A stretch of 64,000 bases of DNA, taken from NCBI GenBank assembly GCA_937928755.1, contig CALEZI010000107.1, positions 1 to 64,000 of the forward strand, given 5' to 3'. Each line of letters starts with the position of its first letter. Within the stretch, counting starts at the first letter, position 1. This DNA comes from an uncultured Rhodanobacteraceae bacterium (GTDB lineage Bacteria > Pseudomonadota > Gammaproteobacteria > Xanthomonadales > SZUA-5). The position numbers and the translations under genes are program-made. Under the pieces are notes generated by a model that was given only the letters and a program-made list of their open reading frames with translations, did not search any database and was not told the origin of the DNA. Below are positions 1 through 9,399 of the stretch, piece by piece.

Positions 1-550
1 GACACCAGTTCCTGGTGTCGCAAGAGCGGCCTCCTGCTTTTGTGGGTCCAGACTTTGTCTGGACGCCTTCTGTTTTCTCGGAGCAACAGCGTCCAGACAA
101 GTCTGGACCCACGAAGGGCCGCTATGCCGTCGCCTCTGCTCAACCGACACCAACGCCAACAACCAACACCGCCTTCAAGGAGGCGTCACCAGTTCATGGT
201 GTCGCAAGAGCGGCCTCCTGCTTTTGTGGGTCCAGACTTGTCTGGACGCCTTTCGTTTTCACGGAGCAACAGCGTCCAGACAAGTCTGGACCCACGAAGG
301 GCCGCTTTGCCGTGGCCTCTGCTTTGCCGACACCAACGCCAACAACCAACACCGCCTTCAAGGAGGCGACACCAGTTCCTGGTGTCGCAAGAGCGGCCTC
401 CTGCTTTTGTGGGTCCAGACTTGTCTGGACGCCTTTCGCTTTCACGGAGCAACAGCGTCCAGACTAGTCTGGACCACAAACGGCCGCTTTGCCGTCGCCT
501 CTGCTCAACCAACACCAACACCAGCAACCAACACCGTTCCTCAAGGAGGC
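1..550. repeat. Three tandem ~183-bp units with nested palindromes
   Basis: Three near-identical units start at about 1, 185 and 368, with a period of 183-184 bp. The start of a fourth unit runs into the adjacent response-regulator gene at 551. Each unit has a small hairpin (GACACCAG, 3-4 nt, CTGGTGTC) followed by a large inverted repeat with 24-bp arms: 42-66/89-112, 226-249/272-295 and 409-432/455-476. Each arm is itself a palindrome, GTCCAGAC-TT-GTCTGGAC. Between the units lie CAAC-rich stretches (CCAACAACCAACACC). Reading frames across it are repeat translations and I do not call them genes. No transposase is nearby, so this looks like a non-autonomous REP/MITE-like element amplified in tandem. 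Confidence 0.9.
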
Positions 551-1185
551 GACACCAGTTTCTGGCGCCACGCCCATACCGCGGCCTGAGTGCGGTCCGA
601 CAATTCAAGCTTGGCCAGCAGGTTGCCGACATGGGTCTTGACCGTCGCCTCGCCGATGCCGAGGCGCTCGGCGATGATCTGGTTGGACAGACCTTCGGCG
701 ATCAGCAACAGCACATCACGTTCGCGTGCGCTGAGCTGCGCCAGCGGGTCGGGGCGCGCATCACTGCGCAGCGAGCGTACCAGTCCAGCGGCTACGCGCG
801 GATGCAGGATGGTCTCGCCGCGTGCCGCGCGGCGCACGGTGTCGACCAGTTCGGCGCCAGCGACATCCTTGAGCTGATAGCTCACCGCGCCGGCCTCCAG
901 CGCGGGACGTACCGTGCTCTCGTCGGTGCTCGAGGTCAGGATCACCACCTGGGTCTGCGGGCTGGCGGCGCGGATCGATTGCGTCGCCTGGATGCCGTCG
1001 CCGCCGGGCATGACCATGTCCACCAGCGCTACCGCCGGACGCAGGCGTCCGGCCAGTTCCGCACCGTGCGTGGCGCTGCCGGCCTCGCCGCAGACCTCGA
1101 TGTCAGGTTGCAGCTCGAGATAGGCGCGCAAGCCCTGGCGCACCACGGCGTGATCGTCGACCAGCAACACGCGCAGTTTCGGCAT
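541..1185 (-). CDS. LuxR/NarL-family response regulator
   Basis: Cytoplasmic two-component transcription factor of 214 residues. The receiver domain (about 4-118) has the acidic pair D10/D11, phospho-acceptor D56 in LVDMVMP, and the conserved lysine in YQLKD. A LuxR-type HTH (about 148-207) includes LSARERDVLLLIAEGLSN. I start it at MPKLR, 4 nt after the upstream kinase stop, with a GGAGGG Shine-Dalgarno sequence inside the kinase 3' end; this indicates translational coupling to that kinase. Domain order matches LiaR/NarL regulators paired with HisKA_3 kinases. The last residues (KLVSPP and the stop) are encoded by DNA matching the junction of the adjacent 183-bp repeat, so the 3' end seems to have been replaced by repeat sequence. 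Targets are unknown. Confidence 0.92.
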   Translation of the reverse strand: MPKLRVLLVDDHAVVRQGLRAYLELQPDIEVCGEAGSATHGAELAGRLRPAVALVDMVMPGGDGIQATQSIRAASPQTQVVILTSSTDESTVRPALEAGAVSYQLKDVAGAELVDTVRRAARGETILHPRVAAGLVRSLRSDARPDPLAQLSARERDVLLLIAEGLSNQIIAERLGIGEATVKTHVGNLLAKLELSDRTQAAVWAWRQKLVSPP

Positions 1186-1189
1186 CGGG

Positions 1190-2518
1190 TCATCCCTCCA
1201 GCGTAAAGTGCAGTCGCACCAGGGTACCGCCGCCTTCCGGGCTGACGATCGAAAACTCGGCGGCGGGCAGGCTTTCCGCACGTTGGCGCATGTTCGCCAG
1301 ACCCATGCCCAGCGCCGACTCGCGCGCTCCGCCGCGACCATCATCGGCGATTTCGAGTTCGATCCGCTGCAGCGAGCGCCGCACCGACACGCGCACGCGC
1401 TGGGAATCGCTGTGCCGCCAACTGTTGGCGAGCGCCTCATCGACAATGCGCAGCACCGTCTCGGTGCGGGCAGGTGTCAGATTCAGGTGGTCCGGCAGGT
1501 TCAGATCCAGCGCGCGCCCGCTGCGCCGCGAGTAATCCTCCAGGCGCTGCTGCAGTGCCGGAATCAGGTCCTCGGCGGCGCCGGCATCCTCGCGCAGTTC
1601 GCGCAACTGGTCTTCCAACTCGCGTTGAATCTCGCTGACCAGCGCCGCTGCCTCGTCCAGTCGTTGCTGGCGACGTTCGCCGTCGCTGCCTTCACGCGCC
1701 GCCGCCAATTGCAGCGAGAGTGCGAAAACTTTCTGCTTGACGGTGTCGTGCAGGTCGCGCGCCAGGCGGCGGCGCTCTTCCAGTGTGGCAAGTTGCGCGC
1801 GCGTGGCAAACAGCGCTTTCAGGTTTGCCGCCATCTGATTGAGGTCGCGCGCAAGCTGGCCGAGTTCATCGCCGCTGTGGTCGGCCAGGTGCGGTGCGAA
1901 GTCGCCGCCTGCCCACGCCTGTGCTGCCGCCTCGATGCGTGCGATCCGTGCCAGCACACGCTGGCGCAGGAACCACGCCGAACCGATCAGGTACAGCATC
2001 AGGTAGGACACCGCGATCGGCCATTCGAAGCTCAGGCTGCGGCCAAAATGGCGCCATGGTGAGGGAACCTTGAGGTCCAGCACCAGGTGTTCTCCAGTGT
2101 GCGGCAATGCGGCGGTCCAGCGGCGATGGATCGAGCCGGCAGCGACGCCCGGCAATGACTGCGCGGCTGCGCTGTTCATCATCGACGCGGTGAACGGATG
2201 AGGCGCCAATTCCAGCAGTACCCAGGCGGCCTGCGTACCCAGGCTCTCGCGCGGGCGCTCCAGTTCCAGCACGAATCGCTGCAGGCGCTGATCGATCTCG
2301 GGCTCGGCAACGCCCCGCGCGAGCGCGGCATCGAGGTCAATGGCTTCACGCGCGAGCACCCGATCGACACGACCGTCGTCCAGTTGTGTCAGGCAGCGCT
2401 GGAACTTGTAACTGAGAATGGTCTGTTCGATCAGCAGCAGCGCCGGAACCGAAAGCGCCAGATAGAACAGCGTCAACTGCAGGCGCAAGCCATGGCGGCG
2501 GGGTGGCAATGCAGGCAC
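1190..2518 (-). CDS. NarX/LiaS-type membrane sensor histidine kinase
   Basis: A 442-residue inner-membrane kinase. TM1 is about 13-31 and TM2 about 168-184, enclosing a periplasmic sensor of about 135 residues. A HAMP-like linker (about 185-240) follows, then a HisKA_3 dimerisation domain with phospho-acceptor H257 in ARDLHDTVKQ, and a C-terminal HATPase domain with an N-box (DEALANSWRHS) and a G-box (DDGRGG, GMGLANMRQR). It is immediately upstream of, and coupled to, the LuxR-type regulator, so the two form a cognate pair. The periplasmic region resembles no sensor I recognise, and the signal is unknown. About 200 bp without a gene separates it from the thioredoxin gene upstream. Confidence 0.92.
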   Translation of the reverse strand: MPALPPRRHGLRLQLTLFYLALSVPALLLIEQTILSYKFQRCLTQLDDGRVDRVLAREAIDLDAALARGVAEPEIDQRLQRFVLELERPRESLGTQAAWVLLELAPHPFTASMMNSAAAQSLPGVAAGSIHRRWTAALPHTGEHLVLDLKVPSPWRHFGRSLSFEWPIAVSYLMLYLIGSAWFLRQRVLARIARIEAAAQAWAGGDFAPHLADHSGDELGQLARDLNQMAANLKALFATRAQLATLEERRRLARDLHDTVKQKVFALSLQLAAAREGSDGERRQQRLDEAAALVSEIQRELEDQLRELREDAGAAEDLIPALQQRLEDYSRRSGRALDLNLPDHLNLTPARTETVLRIVDEALANSWRHSDSQRVRVSVRRSLQRIELEIADDGRGGARESALGMGLANMRQRAESLPAAEFSIVSPEGGGTLVRLHFTLEG

Positions 2519-2718
2519 GGGTTGCTCGTTCGGTTGCCCAGGTCGGCCGCGGTCGAATCGATCGTCGCTCGCGCATCATGCCCGCGAGACGCACGCAGTG
2601 CATCCGACTGCGATGACTGAATCCGGGTCGCTGGCTCCGCCTGGAGGATGAGGCGGTGATGGGCAGATTGCCGGAGCGACGTGCAGGTCGCCCCGACGAT
2701 CGTGATTCTGCGCTGCGC

Positions 2719-3582
2719 TCAGAACAACAGGCTGGTCATGCGCCGGCGGTAATCGCCGACCAGATCAGTATCGGGAACGATGCGGAAGGCATCCACCAAA
2801 GAACGACGGCCGAGATCGTCATTGAACTTGCGATCGGCCTTGAGGATGGTGAGGAACTGGTCCATGCCGGCGGCGTACTGGCCGGCCAACAGGAACCGCG
2901 CTCCCAACTGGTAACGCGCAAGCAGGTTGCCGCCGTCGCGAGCGATGTCGCCCTGCAATTCAGCATCGTTCGGAGCGTGCTCGATGGCCTGCAGGAAGCC
3001 CAGGCGCGCGCGCGCGCGCTTGGCGACGTCGTGATCCTGGACCTCGCTCGGCAACTGGTCGAGCGCCGCCGTGCCTTCGTTCAGCAGGCCCCCGCGCAGC
3101 AGCGCGTCGGCCAGTTCGGCTTTCAGTTCATGCTTTTTCGGATCGGCCTTGATTGCGGCCTGCAGGCCGGCGATGACGGATTCCAGATCTTCCGCATCCA
3201 GCTCGACTTGCTCGGGTTCCGGGTCGGGGAGCGCCGGCTGCGCAGTGAGGTGCTTGGCCAGCAGCGCGCGCACGGCGCCCTCCGGCTGCGCACCCATGAA
3301 ACCGTCAACCGGGCGACCGTCCTTGAACAGCACCACGGTCGGCAGGCTGCGGATGCCGAAGCTGCCGGCCAGCGCCATTTCCTCGTCGGTATTGACCTTG
3401 GCCAGCTTCACCGCGCCGCGGGCTTCGGTGACGATCTTGTCGAGCATCGGCATCAGGGTCTTGCACGGCCCGCACCACGGCGCCCAGAAATCGACCAGAA
3501 CCGGCGTGGTGAACGACGCCTCGAGCACATCCATCTCGAAGTTGTCCTGGGTAGCGTGGAAGATATCGGTGCTAGTGGCCAT
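2719..3582 (-). CDS. cnoX: CnoX/YbbN-like thioredoxin-TPR co-chaperone
   Basis: A 287-residue cytoplasmic protein with an N-terminal thioredoxin fold (about 8-115) carrying the active site WAPWCGPC (C37/C40), then a helical TPR-like C-terminal half (about 130-287) as in E. coli YbbN/CnoX. The family protects substrates from oxidation and hands them to GroEL and DnaK. E. coli CnoX lacks a functional CXXC, whereas this protein keeps WCGPC, so oxidoreductase activity is plausible, as in alphaproteobacterial CnoX. The length matches the family (about 285). It appears monocistronic, with a nested-palindrome repeat upstream. Confidence 0.9.
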   Translation of the reverse strand: MATSTDIFHATQDNFEMDVLEASFTTPVLVDFWAPWCGPCKTLMPMLDKIVTEARGAVKLAKVNTDEEMALAGSFGIRSLPTVVLFKDGRPVDGFMGAQPEGAVRALLAKHLTAQPALPDPEPEQVELDAEDLESVIAGLQAAIKADPKKHELKAELADALLRGGLLNEGTAALDQLPSEVQDHDVAKRARARLGFLQAIEHAPNDAELQGDIARDGGNLLARYQLGARFLLAGQYAAGMDQFLTILKADRKFNDDLGRRSLVDAFRIVPDTDLVGDYRRRMTSLLF

Positions 3583-3767
3583 CGGTGCGGCTCCGGAATG
3601 CGATGCAAGGCAGATGGGGGTGGATTCTACGAAAGCAATCCATCACCGGCGAAGGCCACGCCAAGTCGGTAATGCCTGCAGGGAGCCCCTGCCGCACCGC
3701 TTCGGTGCGCACTTTCGTGCATCAAGCAGTCAGCAACGAACGCAAGGAGATCAGGAAGCGGAGATTG

Positions 3768-3950
3768 TGCGGCAGAAACGGGTGTCGCCTCCTTGAAGGC
3801 GGTGTTGGTTGTTGGCGTTGGTGTCGGCAAAGCAGAGGCCACGGCAAAGCGGCCCTTCGTGGGTCCAGACTTGTCTGGACGCTGTTGCTCCGAGAAAACG
3901 AAAGGCGTCCAGACAAGTCTGGACCCACAAAAGCAAGAGCCCGCTCTTGC
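3768..3950. repeat. Inverted copy of the 183-bp nested-palindrome element
   Basis: This is a single full unit in the opposite orientation to the tandem array at 1-550. It includes the 24-bp arms at 3859-3882 and 3905-3928 around a GTTGCTCCGAGAAAACGAAAG-like loop, plus the TTGGTTGTTGGCGTTGG stretch and GGTGTCGCCTCC junction. It lies in the 394-bp gap between cnoX and the amidohydrolase gene. Just before it, at about 3690-3735, is a hairpin-like GCACCGCTTCGGTGC segment that recurs near 45165. Confidence 0.88.
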
Positions 3951-3976
3951 CCACAGATGTTGGATTTCCCCCGTCG

Positions 3977-5260
3977 TCACGGGTGGATTGCCAACGGCGC
4001 GTAAGCCACGCCACCCTTGTAGGTCATCACCGGCCTTTCGAGGACGGTCACATCGGCCAGCGGGTCGCCGTCGACCACCACGATGTCGGCGTAATGGCCG
4101 GCCGCCAGCGAGCCGATATCGGCACTCATTCCGAGAACTTCGGCGGCATTGCGCGTGGCGGTCTGGATGGCGACGTTCGCGGGCATCCCTGCGTCGACCA
4201 TCAGCTTGAACTCGCGCGCATTCATGCCGTGCGGCGAAACGCCGCTGTCGGTGCCGAAGGCGATCTTGACGCCGCCCTGATAGGCGCGTCGGAAGTTCGA
4301 GGCGAGCAACGGTCCGATCGCCCGCGCTTTGGCCGCAACCATCGGCGGGAACTGCTCCGCCTTGCTGCCGACCCAGTCGCCGGCCAGCAGGGTCGGCACC
4401 AGCCAGGTGCCGTGCTGCTTCATCAGCGGATGCAGGTCGGCCTCCATGTAGCTGCCGTGTTCGACGGTGGTGACGCCGGCGAGGATGGCGCGACGGATGC
4501 CTTCCTTGCCGTGCGCGTGGGCGGCCACCGCGAAACCGTAGTCCTTCGCGGCGGCAACGATGGCATTCGCCTCGTCCTGGGTGAATTGCGGATTGAGGCC
4601 GTTCTTCGCATAGCTGAGCACGCCGCCGGTGGCGGTGATCTTGATCAGGTCGGAGCCCTCTTTGTAGCGATAGCGCACTGCTGCGAAGGCGTCATCAGGC
4701 CCGTTGATCACGCCCTCGCGTGGCCCCGGCTTGCCTGCCAGATCGCGATTGCTGCCGTTGGTCGGGTCGGCATGGCCGCCAGTGGTCGCGATCGACTTGC
4801 CGGCAGTCAAGATTCGCGGGCCCTCGGCAATACCCTGATTGATCGCATTGCGCACGGCGACGCTGACGCCGTCGACGTCGCCCAGATCGCGAATGGTGGT
4901 GAAGCCGGCGCGCAAGGTCTTTTTCGCGTTCAGCGCGCCGCGCAGCGCGTAATCGCCGGCATTCAGCCGGTATCCCTCGACATAGCTCGCCGGGCCGGCT
5001 TCGTTGTCCGTGATGTGCGTGTGCAGATCGATCAGGCCCGGCAGGCACACCTGGCTGCCGTGATCGACAAACTCATTGCCCGGGGCCGGCGCGCCCGGAT
5101 TGAGAGCCGTGATCCGGCCGTCGGTGACTTCGATGGTATGCGCGCCCAACAACCTGGCGTTCTCCGCGTCGAAGATCTTGCCGCAGGCGATGGTCAGCGC
5201 ACTGGCGTGCCCGGCGGTCAATGAAAGTGCGACGGCGGCGGCGATCAGGGCAGGGCGCAT
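3977..5260 (-). CDS. Secreted metal-dependent amidohydrolase (imidazolonepropionase/Xaa-dipeptidase-like)
   Basis: A 427-residue protein of the amidohydrolase superfamily with an N-terminal signal peptide (about 1-21, cleavage near HASA-LT), so it should act in the periplasm or outside the cell. Metal ligands are visible in order: H80xH82 in LIDLHTH, a probable carboxylated Lys in LIKITATGG, His in AAHAHG, His in TTVEHGS, and the terminal Asp in FGTDSG. The C-terminal ADIVVVDGDPL strand returns to the composite beta-sandwich. The subgroup contains imidazolonepropionase-like enzymes and secreted Xaa-Pro or Xaa-Arg dipeptidases. The exact substrate cannot be read from the sequence; a dipeptide or N-acyl amino acid is my guess. 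Confidence 0.85.
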   Translation of the reverse strand: MRPALIAAAVALSLTAGHASALTIACGKIFDAENARLLGAHTIEVTDGRITALNPGAPAPGNEFVDHGSQVCLPGLIDLHTHITDNEAGPASYVEGYRLNAGDYALRGALNAKKTLRAGFTTIRDLGDVDGVSVAVRNAINQGIAEGPRILTAGKSIATTGGHADPTNGSNRDLAGKPGPREGVINGPDDAFAAVRYRYKEGSDLIKITATGGVLSYAKNGLNPQFTQDEANAIVAAAKDYGFAVAAHAHGKEGIRRAILAGVTTVEHGSYMEADLHPLMKQHGTWLVPTLLAGDWVGSKAEQFPPMVAAKARAIGPLLASNFRRAYQGGVKIAFGTDSGVSPHGMNAREFKLMVDAGMPANVAIQTATRNAAEVLGMSADIGSLAAGHYADIVVVDGDPLADVTVLERPVMTYKGGVAYAPLAIHP

Positions 5261-5432
5261 CAGGCGAACTCCGGGTTGCGGGCGGGTCGCCGAGTATCTG
5301 GCGGCATTGCGGCCACGGCAATTGCCGCCGGCTCAGGACATGTTGCCAATGGTGCCGAGGTGCGTGGGCATCCATCGGCGATCGAGTTGGGTGGCTCGCG
5401 TGCTCGCCCGAGACTCCCGCGCCAAACCGACC

Positions 5433-7145
5433 TCAGGTCGGAACAGGCTGCCGGATCGGCAGGCAGACCCGCATGGTCGTGCCCAATCCGAGTTCGCTCT
5501 GAACCTCGATGCGGCCGTGGTGTCGCTCGATGATGCCGTGCGAAACCGACAGCCCCAGGCCGGTACCCTTGCCGACTTCTTTGGTGGTGTAGAAAGGGTC
5601 GAAGATATGGGCCAGCGTTTCAGCGCTCATGCCGCGCCCGGTATCGGCAACCTCCACCCACACTTCCTTGTCCGTGCAATGGGTGCGCAGGGTGATCACG
5701 CCATGACCCTCGATCGCCTGAGCCGCATTGACCAACAGGTTCATGAACACCTGGTTGATTTGCGAAAGCACGCAATCCACCAGCGGCAGTTCGACGTACT
5801 CCTTGTGCACTTCGCAGGTGTATTTGAGTTCATTCCAGACCACGTTCAGCGTGCTTTCCAGTCCCTGGATCAGATCGTCCGGTTGCCAGTCATCGACTGC
5901 CGAGGTGTGCGCGAAGTCCTTGAGGCCCTTGACGATGCGCTTTACGCGATTCAACCCTTCGTCGGAATCGGCGAGCAGCGACGGCAACTCCTGGCGCAGA
6001 TAATCGAGCTCCACCCGGGTCTTGACGGCGTCGACTTCGAACCAGACGTCCTGCGGTGCAGCGTGCTTCAGCTTGACCGCGTCGTAGGCGTCGATCACCG
6101 CCAGCAGGTCTCCGACCAGCCGCTTGAGCGCACCGAGATTGGAGTTGACGTAGCCGATGGGATTGTTGATCTCGTGGGCGACGCCGGCTGCCAGCAGGCC
6201 AATGGACGCGAGCTTTTCAGATTGCAGAACCTGCTTTTCCATCCGCTTGCGCTCGGTGATGTCGAGCAGGGTTACCAGGTGACTGCCATCCAGGCCTGCC
6301 GAAAATGCCGAAACGGTCGCCAGCGCGATACGTCGGCTGCCATCCCTGGCCTGGATCTGAACTTCGATCGGTCGGAACGTACTTCCCGATTCTCGCGCCC
6401 TCGCCAATTCGACGCGCCAGCGCTTGACCACCTTCTGTCGATAGTCGGGATCCGGGTAGGCATGGGGCCACCAGTCTTCGATGGTGGGAAAGTCCTCCCG
6501 CAGGTAGCCAAATGCGTGGGTGAGCGCTGGATTGACGAACGTGATGCGCTGCTGATCGTCGACCAGGGCCATTGGCACCGGCGACGCCTCGATGATGGCG
6601 CGCGCCCTGGCTTCGCTGGCGGCCAATGCCGTCTGCGCCTGCTCGGCGCGTTGCTGCGCTTCCCGCGCATCTTCCAGCAAGTTCAGCGTGGCCAACTGGG
6701 ACTGCAGCGTCGATTCGGTGGTTGCCCGCAGCAAATCCGATTGTGCCTGCAGCGAGCGCGACATGGACAGCAGGCGTTCGAAGGCGCCGACTCGCGCCAG
6801 CAGCTCTCGGTTCGTGATCGGGCCAGCGATATAACCATCGGCACCGGCTTCCAGCCCTTCGGCCTGGCTTTCGCTGTCGACACACGAGCTTGAGATCAGC
6901 ACCACCAGTGCCCCGGCCAGAGCGGGTGCGCGCTTGATTCCACGGCAAAGCTCAAGGCCATCGATATCGGGCAAATCGCGGTCGAGCAGCAAGAGGTCGG
7001 GAGCACGCTCGCCGGCGACCGTCCAGACGTCTGCGCCAGTGGCGGCCGTGTCGACGCTGTAGCCGGCTTGTTGCAGCAGGCGGGCTGTGCTCCCGGCGAC
7101 GTCGGTATCGTCGTCCACGACCAGTATGCGAAAGCTCCGGGTCAC
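5433..7145 (-). CDS. Hybrid REC-PAS sensor histidine kinase
   Basis: A 570-residue soluble kinase. It has an N-terminal receiver (about 6-122; acceptor Asp in LLLLDRDLPDIDG), a coiled linker, one PAS domain (about 190-305, starting near RAIIEASPVPMALVDDQQ), a HisKA domain with the acceptor His in GVAHEINNPIGY, and a HATPase_c domain ending near 565 (N-box MNLLVNAAQAIE, G-box GRGMS and GTGLGLSVSHGI). No transmembrane segment is evident. The receiver-first order suggests it takes phosphate or a signal from an upstream kinase. It follows the REC-PAS-GAF gene after 94 nt on the same strand and probably closes the signalling cluster 12085-5433. Confidence 0.9.
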   Translation of the reverse strand: MTRSFRILVVDDDTDVAGSTARLLQQAGYSVDTAATGADVWTVAGERAPDLLLLDRDLPDIDGLELCRGIKRAPALAGALVVLISSSCVDSESQAEGLEAGADGYIAGPITNRELLARVGAFERLLSMSRSLQAQSDLLRATTESTLQSQLATLNLLEDAREAQQRAEQAQTALAASEARARAIIEASPVPMALVDDQQRITFVNPALTHAFGYLREDFPTIEDWWPHAYPDPDYRQKVVKRWRVELARARESGSTFRPIEVQIQARDGSRRIALATVSAFSAGLDGSHLVTLLDITERKRMEKQVLQSEKLASIGLLAAGVAHEINNPIGYVNSNLGALKRLVGDLLAVIDAYDAVKLKHAAPQDVWFEVDAVKTRVELDYLRQELPSLLADSDEGLNRVKRIVKGLKDFAHTSAVDDWQPDDLIQGLESTLNVVWNELKYTCEVHKEYVELPLVDCVLSQINQVFMNLLVNAAQAIEGHGVITLRTHCTDKEVWVEVADTGRGMSAETLAHIFDPFYTTKEVGKGTGLGLSVSHGIIERHHGRIEVQSELGLGTTMRVCLPIRQPVPT

Positions 7146-7239
7146 GAGACCGGTTCCATTCGAATGCCCTCCGCCTCAGCGGTGCGGCGCGCCGATATCG
7201 GTTGCTGGAGCTTCCTGGCTGCGGGCTGCAACGATTGCA

Positions 7240-9399
7240 TCATGTGCGGGCGCCTTCGGTCGCAGCCATCGCCGTAACGATCTGGTGTCGCGGCGGGTCA
7301 CCAAGTCGAGCACAGAGTTCATTGATTTCGCGCTTGAGCTCGATCATGCGCAACTCGCGGCCGACGGCAAGCGCGTTGAACCGGCTCAGGACCGTATGGC
7401 TGGCGCGCAGGGCCGCTTCCGCCAACAGTCTTTCCAGTTCTGCTGCGGCGCGCGGCGCCACCCTGGTCAGCAGCGCCTCGGCCCGGGTTCGATCGATCAA
7501 TTGACGGCGCCCGATTGCGGCAATCAGTCCGATCGTAGTGCCGTCGTGCCCTTGCAGCGAGACACCGATGTAACTTTCGGCGCCAAGTTCATGCAGCGCG
7601 GAGTCGCGCGGGAACAATGTGCGCACGTTTGCCGGAAAGCAGCACACTTTCTGCCCCGGGACCTGGCTGCAGGGGGTATCGGCCAGAGCGTACTGAATGT
7701 TCTCTTCGAAGCGCCCATCGCGCCAGAGGGCGAGCGTGGTGGCCGTCAGCTCGTCGCCCTCAATCCGGTCGATGCAGATGTAGTCCATCTCGAGGTTGGT
7801 CGCCAGGAAGCGCGCCAGTGCCGGAAAGAATGCTTCGTCGTTCGCGTCGATTCCAGCCTGGGCAAGAAAGGCATCGGCTATCTCGGATTGTTTGCGTGCC
7901 GTGATGTCGCGCGACAGCACCACGAAGCGCAGAGGCTCGCCAGTTGCTGTCGCCTTGCGGGCGACGGAGAGTTCGAACCAGGTCTGGCCTCCCGGCAGCA
8001 GCATTTGAATCTGCCTGCCCGAGGAGGTGTGTTTCTCATGAGCCTCCTGCAGCGCCGCCAACACCGTCTCCGCAGCGTCTGCCGGCAGCACCTCGGTCAC
8101 CCGTTTGCCCAGCATCTGCTCTGACGGCACGATCAGCAGATCTCGTCTCGGCGAATGGTAGTCGTAGTAGCGGCCATCCAGTCCCATCTCGAAAATCAGA
8201 TCGGGACTGGCATCGAGAGTGGCCGTCAGGTTCCGATTGCTGATCAAGAGCTGATCTTCCGCGCGCTTGCGCGCACTGATGTCGATCATGGCTGCCACGA
8301 ATCCGACCACCGCGCCGCTTGTTTCGAACTCCGGTGAATAGACCACGTGCAGCGTGCGCAGCATTCCCGATACATCCAGTCGGTCCAGGTCAAACTCGAC
8401 CTTGTGCCCGGCCAGGGCGAGGGTGATTCGCGGGTCGGCCTCGGTGCAGGTCGAGTCCGCGACCAGTTCCTTCGCATGCCTGCCCAACAGGTCTGGCGGC
8501 TGCTGCCCGAACATCTGCGCATAAGCCAGATTCACGAACCGGTAGCGGCGCTGGTCGTCCAGGTGCGCAATCAGCACCGGCGCATGATCGGTCACGAAAC
8601 GCAATTGCGCTTCACTCGCGCGAAGTGATGCAGTGGCTTGCTTGCGTTCAGTGACATCATGGAGAAAACACACGATCAGCGCGTTCTCCCCGTCGAGGCG
8701 TTGCGCGCTGACTTCGACGTCGTAAGTGCTGCCGTCCTTGCGCCGGTGCCGGGTGTCGAAGCGGTCGCTCCCGAGCTGCCGGATTCTCTGCAGATGCTCG
8801 GTGCACTCCGCTGCCGATTCCCGGGCTTCCAGGTCGATCACGCCCATCGTCAACAATTCGTCGACGCTGTAACCGCTCATTCGCGCGTAGGCGTGGTTGA
8901 CTTCGACGATCCGTGCATTCGAATCCACCAGCCAATAACCGTCCAGAGCGGATTTCAGGATTGCTTCATGGCGCGTTGCGTTCGCGCGCAGAGCGGCCTC
9001 CGCCGATCGGTGCGCCCGTCGCGTCGCTGCCTCCTGCAACTCGCGTTGAACGGCGGGAGCGAGTCGGTGCAGGTGATCTTTGGTGAGATAGTCGTTTGCG
9101 CCAGCGCGCATTCCATCGACGGCAAGCTCTTCGCCCATCTGTCCGGACACCAGGATGAAAGGCAGATCGCGGTCGCGGGCTCTGACCAGGACCAGCGCAT
9201 CCAGGCCGGAGAACCCAGGCATGCGGTAATCGGATATCACCACGTCCCACGCCTGGCGATCCAGCGCGGCGCTCAGCGTGGCAGCGCTATCGACACGCTC
9301 TGGGTACACCTCGAAGCCGCCGGAACGCAAGCGATGCAGCATCAGTTGGGCGTCGTCCTCCGAGTCCTCTACCAACAGGCAGTTGAGTTGCGGGTTCAT
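7240..9399 (-). CDS. REC-PAS-PAS-PAS-GAF signalling protein lacking a kinase domain
   Basis: A 719-residue soluble protein. The receiver (about 5-125) has its acceptor Asp in VVISDYRMPGFSG. Three PAS domains follow (about 150-265, 275-395 and 405-520), then a GAF-like domain (about 530-665). The C-terminal motif ELRMIELKREINELCARLG is of a type often seen after PAS domains. No HisKA, HATPase, GGDEF, EAL or PP2C output domain is present, and the frame ends cleanly. Its start overlaps the Rcp1-like receiver gene by 4 nt (ATGA). Because the hybrid kinase follows, it may act as a sensory adaptor rather than an enzyme. I infer that role; no family precedent is claimed. Confidence 0.88.
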   Translation of the reverse strand: MNPQLNCLLVEDSEDDAQLMLHRLRSGGFEVYPERVDSAATLSAALDRQAWDVVISDYRMPGFSGLDALVLVRARDRDLPFILVSGQMGEELAVDGMRAGANDYLTKDHLHRLAPAVQRELQEAATRRAHRSAEAALRANATRHEAILKSALDGYWLVDSNARIVEVNHAYARMSGYSVDELLTMGVIDLEARESAAECTEHLQRIRQLGSDRFDTRHRRKDGSTYDVEVSAQRLDGENALIVCFLHDVTERKQATASLRASEAQLRFVTDHAPVLIAHLDDQRRYRFVNLAYAQMFGQQPPDLLGRHAKELVADSTCTEADPRITLALAGHKVEFDLDRLDVSGMLRTLHVVYSPEFETSGAVVGFVAAMIDISARKRAEDQLLISNRNLTATLDASPDLIFEMGLDGRYYDYHSPRRDLLIVPSEQMLGKRVTEVLPADAAETVLAALQEAHEKHTSSGRQIQMLLPGGQTWFELSVARKATATGEPLRFVVLSRDITARKQSEIADAFLAQAGIDANDEAFFPALARFLATNLEMDYICIDRIEGDELTATTLALWRDGRFEENIQYALADTPCSQVPGQKVCCFPANVRTLFPRDSALHELGAESYIGVSLQGHDGTTIGLIAAIGRRQLIDRTRAEALLTRVAPRAAAELERLLAEAALRASHTVLSRFNALAVGRELRMIELKREINELCARLGDPPRHQIVTAMAATEGART

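Noticed and set aside
1..550. Tandem repeats considered as a CRISPR array.
   Set aside because: The units are 183 bp, nearly identical over their whole length, with no unique spacers, and no cas genes are present.
15..1206. Open frames with repeated SGRLLFSRSNSVQTSLD-like translation in the first kilobase.
   Set aside because: The protein repeats simply copy the 183-bp DNA repeat; the frame continues antisense into the response regulator and has no plausible start.
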